Part shown: piece after piece, positions 1-5,826 of the stretch
How the letters are laid out: each line of letters starts with the position of its first letter
How positions within the stretch are numbered: position 1 is the stretch's first letter
Source: Sphingobacterium sp.
GTDB lineage: Bacteria > Bacteroidota > Bacteroidia > SpSt-205
Reading direction: 5' to 3'
DNA length: 6,922 nt
Assembly (NCBI GenBank): GCA_028276345.1
Contig: JAPYWM010000068.1
Location: 1-6,922 of the forward strand
Program-made: the position numbers and the translations under genes
Notes under the pieces: generated by a model
Databases searched by the model: none
What the model saw: only the letters and a program-made list of their open reading frames with translations
What the model was told of the DNA's origin: nothing

Positions 1-1726
1 TCCCCACCTCCTCATAGGGCACACTCTGATCCCCATTGAAATATACCCGAATCCCGCCTGGGACGCGTTCTTTCAGGGCTAAGACATCCCCCGTGGGGCT
101 GGCGGTGATTTGTAGAACTTCCTGGAGCTGCTGTTCGGGCTTGCCCTTTAGAATCAGGAGTGCCTGCGCGCCTTCTACGTCCATTACCGCATACCAGTGC
201 GTCCGTCCCTCCTTTGCAAATAGTTCGCTCTTACGAAGGCGATCTTTCTCAGAACGCAAAGAAAATGCCACTACTGATGAGAAGCTTGCTTTGAGAACTG
301 GGAAGTTGCCTCCTTTCGGGAAGGTCTGCGGCAAAGTCGAGATGAGCTTCGGGTCAAGCGTGGATATAGATGGGTTAGTCTGGGGCGTGCTTTGTGCTAA
401 GGGGGGAGGGGATGTGGGGGGGGTAGTTTCTGGGTTGGGCGGTGGTGCAGGCTTGGCTGGCTCCGGGGGAGCGGGTGTCGTCGCCGCAGAGGCGGGCGCA
501 GATATCGCGGGGGGCACCGGTGATGCCGTTTCCCCTTTTTCCGGGGGGGTCAAATACGTCGTGGAGGCCGCCTTTCGCTGGGCTGCCACCTCTATCTGCA
601 CTAAGGAGCGAACTACCTTCTCGCTACCGCCCATTTCCTGAGCCTTACGCGCTAAATACAAAAGTCTCTCATCGGAAATCTGGCCTTTCTCCACCAGTAC
701 ATGTACCAGCGGCTGAATATGCTGAGGGAATTTCGCACTTTTTTCCAGAAGACGCCTCTCCAGCTCTATAATCGCTGCTACCTGAGCGCCAGTAAGACCC
801 AAGCGACGGCCCCGATCCTCTATGTATTCCTGGCTTTTTGACTCCAGCTGCGAGGAGAGGACCTGCCGCAAGAAGGGCTCTAATACCTCCGCGCCAAACC
901 GGATAGGTTTCTTTCTGGCTTCATACTCGCGCGCGGCTTCTTCTACGGCGATCAGCGCCTGCAAGAGAGATTCTGGCAGTTCACTCTCTGCCGCTATCAG
1001 CCTCACGAGCTCCTGCTCTTCGGGGGTTAGTGGCCCCTTCTCTAAAAGCCCCTGAATAACCTCCCCCAGCGATGTGATGGGAGATTGCCCTTTACCCCGT
1101 AGCTGGAGAAAATGCTCCATACTTTTCACCAGCGACTCGCTCAAGCGAGCTTCCCGGACTAACTCCATCAGGTGGCCCCTTTCCGCGGCATATCCGGCGT
1201 CCCCCTGCCACACCGAGAGCAGGCGCCACAGGCTCCTTAGGACGGCTGTTGTTTGCCCCCTTTCCGAGGCCTCCAAAAGGTCTATTAGAGCGGACCATAC
1301 CTCAGAAGCCAGCCCCGAGCCCTGCCCTACCTCTTGGAACCACTGCTCGTATGCGGCCCTTTCTGCACCCCGCGGTAACGCTCGCCACAACCGCCCTAAA
1401 AACGGCAAAACCGGCTTCCGTGGCACTTGAATGAGCACCTGCACAATCTCCACAGGCAAGCTCAAATATTCTGTCAGCTCCAGAATAAAACTGAGCTTTT
1501 TGCTTGCTTCCTTCCCCAGCGCTTCGATGAAAGCAGTCAAAGACTTAAGACGAGCCTTGACATCGGGAGAGGGAGCAGCTTGACGAACCGCTACCAGGGC
1601 TTGCACCACCGCCTCAGGACATTCCAGGGGCTCCGCACTTTGCTTCAAAAAGGCCCAGTCCTCTTCGGAGAGTGGCCCTTCACCTACCAGCTCCTGAACC
1701 AGCGGCCACAAAAGCTCTATCTCCAT
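1..1726 (-). CDS. Multi-repeat helical protein with Pro-rich linker and C-terminal beta domain, function unknown (3' end cut by window)
   Basis: I do not recognise this protein as a named family. The frame is open for 575 codons and leaves the window without a stop. The ATG at 1726 is the first usable start: an in-frame TAA lies at 1739-1741, and a GGAG sits 5 bases upstream. Residues 9-382 are almost entirely amphipathic helix and form about seven degenerate 43-residue modules (see repeat entry). Residues 394-470 are a linker rich in Pro, Ala and Thr. Residues 475-575 look beta-rich, with an Asn-Gly followed by Pro-Tyr-Glu-Glu-Val near 564-574, which recalls beta-propeller repeats with an NG...YdeV pattern. 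No signal peptide or membrane segment is visible, so the N-terminal part should be cytoplasmic unless exported another way. It lies 43 bases after sppA on the same strand and is probably co-transcribed. The modules faintly recall acidic helical TerB-like or SHOCT-like units, but that is memory of a pattern, not a match. The reading frame is secure; the function is not. Confidence 0.85.
   Translation of the reverse strand, partial: MEIELLWPLVQELVGEGPLSEEDWAFLKQSAEPLECPEAVVQALVAVRQAAPSPDVKARLKSLTAFIEALGKEASKKLSFILELTEYLSLPVEIVQVLIQVPRKPVLPFLGRLWRALPRGAERAAYEQWFQEVGQGSGLASEVWSALIDLLEASERGQTTAVLRSLWRLLSVWQGDAGYAAERGHLMELVREARLSESLVKSMEHFLQLRGKGQSPITSLGEVIQGLLEKGPLTPEEQELVRLIAAESELPESLLQALIAVEEAAREYEARKKPIRFGAEVLEPFLRQVLSSQLESKSQEYIEDRGRRLGLTGAQVAAIIELERRLLEKSAKFPQHIQPLVHVLVEKGQISDERLLYLARKAQEMGGSEKVVRSLVQIEVAAQRKAASTTYLTPPEKGETASPVPPAISAPASAATTPAPPEPAKPAPPPNPETTPPTSPPPLAQSTPQTNPSISTLDPKLISTLPQTFPKGGNFPVLKASFSSVVAFSLRSEKDRLRKSELFAKEGRTHWYAVMDVEGAQALLILKGKPEQQLQEVLQITASPTGDVLALKERVPGGIRVYFNGDQSVPYEEVG
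317..547 (-). other. Low-complexity Pro/Ala/Thr-rich linker coding segment
   Basis: Residues 394-470 of the unknown protein are dominated by Pro, Ala, Thr and Ser, with several Pro-Pro and Pro-Pro-Pro runs. They separate the helical repeat region from the beta-rich C-terminal part. Such segments usually act as extended flexible spacers between folded domains. At the DNA level the plus strand is strongly G-skewed here, with runs of 4, 6 and 8 Gs. This linker is why the plus strand shows a long but spurious Gly/Val-rich open frame opposite. Confidence 0.8.
416..423 (-). repeat. Run of eight Cs (coding strand) in the linker
   Basis: The coding strand reads ACT-A followed by eight Cs and then ACA, spanning codons 435-437. 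A nearby second run (four Cs, T, six Cs) follows. Reading the shifted frames by hand: loss of one C reaches a TAG within about six codons, and gain of one C reaches a TAA within about fourteen codons. Either change would remove the beta-rich C-terminal part while keeping all helical repeats. The tract is directly visible; slippage in vivo is only a possibility. Confidence 0.6.
581..1702 (-). repeat. About seven degenerate tandem copies of a 43-residue helical module inside the unknown gene
   Basis: Aligning the protein by eye gives units at residues 9-51, 63-105, 112-154, about 168-210, 223-265, 284-326 and 340-382, a period of 49-61 residues. The best units (1, 5 and 7) align without a single gap. 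Units 1 and 5 share 17 of 43 residues and units 1 and 7 share 16. Shared positions are a hydrophobic helix, Gly at unit position 9, Leu/Ile then Ser/Thr at 11-12, Glu at 14, Leu near 19, Ala at 23, Glu at 30, a pair of Val/Leu at 32-33, Leu at 36 and Ala-Ala at 42-43. Units 2, 3, 4 and 6 keep mainly the hydrophobic pattern and the last helix; unit 4 needs a one-residue shift at the Gly. The repeats are protein-level only: the DNA copies are too diverged for recombination. Confidence 0.7.
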
Positions 1727-1731
1727 GACGG

Positions 1732-1735
1732 CTCC
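1732..1735 (-). promoter_or_regulatory. Shine-Dalgarno-like GGAG of the unknown repeat gene
   Basis: GGAG is followed by 5 bases and then ATG at 1726. With the in-frame TAA at 1739-1741 it fixes the start. Bacteroidota often lack clear Shine-Dalgarno sequences, so this motif may be chance. The rest of the 43-base gap after sppA (1727-1769) holds no promoter-like or terminator-like sequence that I can see. Confidence 0.4.
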
Positions 1736-1769
1736 AATTTAGGGCATTTTAGCCAGTTCGTTTTGCCGT

Positions 1770-3539
1770 TCAATCTATCCACACTTCGGGAAGTCGCATT
1801 TGCAGAACCTGAGTAGGCGGGGAGGGCTTACTTCCCAGTTTAGTTAGCCAGGCAAGCGATTCACCCCATTTAGACAGCCAGTTTTCTACAAAGTTTTTCT
1901 TTTTCGGGGCCGTAATGACGGTATACTTATCTAATCCAGCTTTTTGGCGGGCGGCTTCCAGGGCCCGCTCTAAGCCGCCCAACCCATCCACCAGGCCCAC
2001 TTCCAGGGCATCTGCCCCCGACCACACCCGCCCCTGCGCGATGCTATGCACCGCCTCCACCGACGGAAACCGCCGCCCAGCCTTCACCACCTGCAAAAAC
2101 TCCTGATACACCTCATCAATAGCCCCCTGCAAACGCGCTATCTCCGCCGCATCTGGCTCCCGGTACGGACTAAGGAAATCTGCATACCGGCCCCCTACCC
2201 GCACCCGATCCGAGCGAAGATCTAAATGGTTCTCCATCAGCTCGCGTATATTGAAAAGAACACCAATCACGCCAATAGAGCCTGTGATGGTCGTGCGTTC
2301 AGCAAAGATTGAATCGGCATAGGCCGAGATGTAATAGCCACCCGAGGCGGCTACTCCGCCCATGGAGACGATGAGGGGCTTTTCGGCTTTGAGGGCTTTG
2401 AGCGCAGTAGCCATCCGGTCTGAATCCAGCACCGCCCCGCCTGGACTATTTACCCGTAAAATCACCGCCTTTACCGTGGTATCCTGGCGGAGCCGCTCTA
2501 TTTCTGGCACCATGTCCTCTGCCTGAAGGTCCTCTGTCGGCCCAATCGCTCCTTCTGCGTACAAAATCGCAACCTTCGGCGCCTTCTCCTTCTTTTCCTC
2601 TACTTCCCGCAAAAGCCGCGACACCGGAATGAGCCGTTTGTTCTTCGTGCTGTATTCTCCAGTAAAAGCCTTTTGCCAGTCCTCCCAGGAAAGAAGCGCA
2701 TCCACCAGGCCGGCATTTTTAGCCTCCTTAGGAGAGAGGAAAATACGCGTGTCCGGCCAGGTGCGCAAACTCTCTGCGGGTACGCCCCGCCAAGCTGAAA
2801 CACTATCTATCCAGGTTGTCCAGACAACCTCTAAAAGTAGGCGTAGCTGTTCCCGGTTTGCTTCGCTAAACTGTTCTTCGGTAAAGCTCTCTGCTGCGGA
2901 CTTGTACTTGCCTACGCGCACCAGGATGGGCCGAATTCCCCACCGCTGAAAGGCCTTTCGAAAGAATATCCCTTCCGCTGTGACGCCATTCCACTCTATG
3001 CCCCCACCTGCCCCGGGATACATGAATACACTATCTGCCAGCGCCGCCAGATAATAGGTCTTCTCGGTGTAGTACTCTCCGTAAATGTGGATAGGTTTCT
3101 GGCTTTTTTTCTGGAAATCTCGTAGCCACCGGCCAATCTGCTGGACTTGAGCTGGATTAGCTCCCAGTGCGCCGGCATAAAGCACGATACCGCGGATTTT
3201 TTTATTTTCGGCAGCGGCCTCCAGCGCTCTGCGCAGCTCTTCCAAGGTGGGCACCGAGGCCTTCGGTTCCGAAAATGCCAGCGACAGCACGGAGAACGAG
3301 GGTGCCTCTAAGTCGTCCCTTTGATATTCTCGCAGCTCGCCTGTCAGCGGGATATAGAGCCAGCTGCTGTCTGGCAGCGCTATGATAGGTTTTTGCTTTT
3401 GCGAGAGGGCCACCACTGCTCCGGTAAAGCTCAGCGTGAGGAGGAGCGTCCCCAGGACCACCGCTATGATGAAGGCTACCAGAAACGCCAGCACCAGTCT
3501 CAGAAAGCGCCACATGCCCCAAAAGTATATTTTCTTCAC
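1770..3539 (-). CDS. sppA: Signal peptide peptidase SppA, long (67K-type) form, peptidase family S49
   Basis: SppA is an inner-membrane serine protease that degrades signal peptides left after export. The 589 residues match the long bacterial form with two tandem S49 domains (E. coli SppA is about 618). A basic N-terminus and one long hydrophobic segment at about 14-45 form the membrane anchor. The first S49 domain, about 90-300, carries GKYKSA at 210-215, equivalent to the E. coli Lys209 region, making Lys213 the general base. The second domain, about 320-535, carries SPGG at 365-368 and AASGGYY at 397-403, so Ser399 is the nucleophile (E. coli Ser409). TGSIGV follows at 419-424. Both catalytic residues are present, so the enzyme should be active. 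The start is GTG at 3539, overlapping the receptor stop as GTGA, which suggests coupled translation; an in-frame ATG at codon 9 (3515) would keep the anchor and is the alternative. It ends with TGA at 1770-1772. Confidence 0.96.
   Translation of the reverse strand: MKKIYFWGMWRFLRLVLAFLVAFIIAVVLGTLLLTLSFTGAVVALSQKQKPIIALPDSSWLYIPLTGELREYQRDDLEAPSFSVLSLAFSEPKASVPTLEELRRALEAAAENKKIRGIVLYAGALGANPAQVQQIGRWLRDFQKKSQKPIHIYGEYYTEKTYYLAALADSVFMYPGAGGGIEWNGVTAEGIFFRKAFQRWGIRPILVRVGKYKSAAESFTEEQFSEANREQLRLLLEVVWTTWIDSVSAWRGVPAESLRTWPDTRIFLSPKEAKNAGLVDALLSWEDWQKAFTGEYSTKNKRLIPVSRLLREVEEKKEKAPKVAILYAEGAIGPTEDLQAEDMVPEIERLRQDTTVKAVILRVNSPGGAVLDSDRMATALKALKAEKPLIVSMGGVAASGGYYISAYADSIFAERTTITGSIGVIGVLFNIRELMENHLDLRSDRVRVGGRYADFLSPYREPDAAEIARLQGAIDEVYQEFLQVVKAGRRFPSVEAVHSIAQGRVWSGADALEVGLVDGLGGLERALEAARQKAGLDKYTVITAPKKKNFVENWLSKWGESLAWLTKLGSKPSPPTQVLQMRLPEVWID
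3536..3539 (-). other. Stop-start overlap (GTGA) joining the receptor gene and sppA
   Basis: The receptor's TGA (3536-3538) shares bases with the GTG of sppA (3537-3539). No clear Shine-Dalgarno sequence precedes this GTG, so sppA is probably translated by ribosomes that finish the receptor and restart. This arrangement also supports GTG at 3539 over the ATG at 3515. Confidence 0.7.
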
Positions 3540-5749
3540 CAGTTATATCGGAGCGTTATGGAGGCCATGCGCCCCATGATGGGTCCCCATATCAGGCTGT
3601 GGTCAAAATACGGCCCGAAGGGCTGCTCCGCTGCAATCACCGGCGCCGGCTGACGATAGTTTAGAAGATTCTCTACCGCTACCTGCACCTCCCACTGATC
3701 CAGCCGGTAGGTGAGCTGTGGCGTGACGATCCAGAAGAAGCCGCCCGTCGTACTGCGCTGGTAGGCTTCGGGCCAAGCGGCCGTAGAAGGTACCCGGAGC
3801 CACCCCGCATAGGCCGCAAGGAGATCGATTTGCCAGCGACGGGAGAGGGGATTGGCCGTCACCCAGAAGGTAAACCGGTCTCGCGGTAAAAGGGGCCGCA
3901 TCCGCAGTTCCCCCCGTAAGGGCCACCACACCTCCTGATGCTTATAACTCACAGACACCCTTAGCTGGTCTTGCCACGCATACTGTACTTCGATAAAGAG
4001 CGTCTGATAGGGGGCCGGCTTTTCGCCTCGATAGAGACGCACCTGCCAGGGGTCTTCCATGTCCAGAACGGATAGATTGTAAATCCGAGACAGGAGGCCA
4101 TCTACCTGCCAACGGAAAGTGCCGCCCCAAAGAGAGACGGCCTGCGTCCAGAAAAAACCGCTGCTCCAGGCGCTTTCTAAGGGGGGCCAACTGGGCCATT
4201 CTATATGCCAGGCTCGGGCAGAGAAGAGAAAAGGGAGATTTTCGGCGATGGGATCGGGGACTCGCCAAGCGCGCCCAGCCGAGAGACGGAGCGCCCCCCC
4301 CTCTGTGTAAGCCCAGCGCACATGCAAGCGGGGTACCCCTTGCCACCCGTAATAGGAATGCCAGTCGGCCCGTACCCCTAAGACGACCGACCACCGCACC
4401 GAAGGCGTCCAACTCAGCTCGGAAGCCACACCAGGAACCCCCTCCAGCCGCCGCCAGCTACTATCCAGCCGCACGGGATCCCGCAAACGCTCTACAATAT
4501 CATTGGCGTAAGCTGATAGCCCTACATTCCACAAAAGCCGCGTATCGCCAATCGGCTGCCGATAGATAAGGCTAACCCACCCACTGGGCACCTTCGCTGC
4601 ATATTCGGCTAAGCCGGGGTAGCTCCGCTGCTCCCACAGCCGCCCATGCCATAAAAGGCTCAGGCCACGTCCTTTTCGCCATACCCATCCCCGCCGTCCC
4701 GAAGCATACACCTGCCAGATAGTCTGAAACGCCGCCCATCCTTCCATTCGCGCCACCTGCGCCGGCTCCGAAATGAAGAGCTGTCCTGACCGCCGGTAGT
4801 CATAAAGCCCTCCTACTTCCCATTCCACCAGTCCCCCCGAAGCTGGCCGCCGGTACAGCTTGAGGTGGGTCTGCCCCTGCCGATAGAGGGGCACATCCAG
4901 AAACCCATCGCCATTATGGTCTTGGAGGAAGCCGCTTTCCCAGGGTGTGCCGCCGCCCTGTCCAAGCCAGAGCTTTCGCCATCGGCCCGTCGTGTCATGG
5001 TATCGGAAAGCCCCCAGCACCTCCCCTGTCGTACGGCTAAATAGCTCTATCGCCGAAGAGGCCTCCTCCGTCTCCGGCAGGTAAAAGACCTGAATTTGGC
5101 CGGCTGGACCATCGTGCCCATTCAGGACGCTCCCGATCCCTTTTGCTAAGGAGAGGTGGTCTATCCAGAGGGCAGGCAGAAACGCAGCACTCCAAGGGCG
5201 CCCCACACTCCAACTAAGGGGTTTATTCTCAACGAGGAGTGGACTATGGGCCGGCTCAAAACCTAAGAGCCGCAGCTGCCGAAGTCCCATGGCACTCCCT
5301 TCTAATGAGACGTCTACGACGGCCGACCCCTGAAAGGCCTCCGACAAGTTACAGCATGGCGCCGAAGTCAACGCCGCACGCGACCAGGTTTCCACACTTT
5401 GTACATTCTGGGAAGAGAGCGTTCGGGCTGGAGGTGTCCCGGTAATCGTCTGTGTGGAGAGCGTTAGCCGGGGGGGGAGATCCCATTCAAGTGGGCCCAT
5501 GGGCTTTTCTCGTATCACCAGGCTGTCCTCCTCGCCCTCCACTCGCAGGTAAGCCGGGTAGGCCTGGGGCTCCGGCAGCGTAAACCGTCCCAGCGTATCG
5601 GTAATAGCGCCATCGCCACTTCCATGCCACCATATCCGAGCCCCCACCACTGGCTCCCCACCGGCTCGTACTATCCCTTGCACCTGGGCTATGAGCAGGC
5701 TTGTGCCCAGCAACCCTATCCCAGCCCACCGCATTAGGCAAATGTACAT
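3536..5749 (-). CDS. TonB-dependent outer-membrane receptor with N-terminal carboxypeptidase-regulatory-like domain
   Basis: A 737-residue outer-membrane importer powered by TonB-ExbB-ExbD. The signal peptide is residues 1 to about 22, likely cut near Ala-Gln. Residues about 23-82 form a carboxypeptidase-regulatory-like beta sandwich (pattern GxVxxGGEPVVGA, then DTLGRFTLP). The plug is about 110-225, with Cys132-Cys133 in CCNLSEAF, then DVS, LRLLGF, and LAKGIGSVLNG...GPAGQI. The barrel fills the rest: it includes DHNGDGFLDVP (277-287, a DxNxDGxxD loop) and ends with VENLLNYRQP, EQPFGPYFDHSLIWGP and a terminal RYNW with the aromatic last residue typical of barrel proteins. From memory, receptors with this CCNLSE plug often sit near copper or heavy-metal genes in Bacteroidota; none is in this window, so the substrate is open. 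No clear TonB box was found. ATG at 5749 is preferred to the in-frame ATG at 5734 because AAGG lies about 7 bases upstream. It is first in the operon with sppA. Confidence 0.93.
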   Translation of the reverse strand: MYICLMRWAGIGLLGTSLLIAQVQGIVRAGGEPVVGARIWWHGSGDGAITDTLGRFTLPEPQAYPAYLRVEGEEDSLVIREKPMGPLEWDLPPRLTLSTQTITGTPPARTLSSQNVQSVETWSRAALTSAPCCNLSEAFQGSAVVDVSLEGSAMGLRQLRLLGFEPAHSPLLVENKPLSWSVGRPWSAAFLPALWIDHLSLAKGIGSVLNGHDGPAGQIQVFYLPETEEASSAIELFSRTTGEVLGAFRYHDTTGRWRKLWLGQGGGTPWESGFLQDHNGDGFLDVPLYRQGQTHLKLYRRPASGGLVEWEVGGLYDYRRSGQLFISEPAQVARMEGWAAFQTIWQVYASGRRGWVWRKGRGLSLLWHGRLWEQRSYPGLAEYAAKVPSGWVSLIYRQPIGDTRLLWNVGLSAYANDIVERLRDPVRLDSSWRRLEGVPGVASELSWTPSVRWSVVLGVRADWHSYYGWQGVPRLHVRWAYTEGGALRLSAGRAWRVPDPIAENLPFLFSARAWHIEWPSWPPLESAWSSGFFWTQAVSLWGGTFRWQVDGLLSRIYNLSVLDMEDPWQVRLYRGEKPAPYQTLFIEVQYAWQDQLRVSVSYKHQEVWWPLRGELRMRPLLPRDRFTFWVTANPLSRRWQIDLLAAYAGWLRVPSTAAWPEAYQRSTTGGFFWIVTPQLTYRLDQWEVQVAVENLLNYRQPAPVIAAEQPFGPYFDHSLIWGPIMGRMASITLRYNW

Positions 5750-5826
5750 CTCTCTGCCTTGCCGCCAATCAGAAACCCCAGCAAGTAGTTTCGCCTATGT
5801 ACGCGCTTTTGCTTACCTTTGTGTGT
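5750..5826. other. Divergent intergenic region between the receptor operon and the TPR-propeller gene
   Basis: This 77-base gap separates two genes transcribed away from each other, so it should carry both promoters. A plus-strand match is described separately. For the minus strand I could not find an exact TAnnTTTG; weak candidates exist but none is convincing. AAGG at 5757-5760 (minus strand) is a possible ribosome binding site for the receptor. No inverted repeat long enough to suggest a specific operator was seen. Confidence 0.6.
5789..5821 (+). promoter_or_regulatory. Candidate Bacteroidota-type promoter for the TPR-propeller gene
   Basis: TACCTTTG at 5814-5821 matches the Bacteroidota -7 consensus TAnnTTTG at every fixed base. 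TTTC at 5789-5792 is one base off the -33 element TTTG, with a 21-base spacer, slightly long. Transcription from this site would begin close to 5826, almost on the ATG at 5827. An eight-base motif with six fixed positions could occur by chance in a gap this size at a few percent, so this is a candidate only. Confidence 0.45.

Noticed and set aside
36..641. Plus-strand open frame of 201 codons, Gly/Val-rich
   Set aside because: It lies opposite the unknown repeat gene and reflects the complement of its Pro-rich linker. Its composition is low-complexity, with no domain or start signal.
1427..1816. Plus-strand open frame of 129 codons
   Set aside because: It spans the antisense of the third gene's start, the intergenic gap and the end of sppA. 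It shows no recognisable protein features, while the minus-strand frames are clearly coding.
3569..3582. Short inverted repeat CCCAT/ATGGG near the receptor 3' end
   Set aside because: Five-base arms with a one-base loop inside coding sequence and no T-run make neither a terminator nor a convincing hairpin.
3942..4412. Minus-strand frame of 156 codons within the receptor gene
   Set aside because: It is an out-of-frame shadow. The main frame gives coherent barrel strands throughout, while this one is Arg/Ala/Leu-rich without structure.
5742..5749. Perfect 8-base palindrome ATGTACAT over the receptor start
   Set aside because: It is too short for an operator call and arises from the start codon followed by a Tyr codon.
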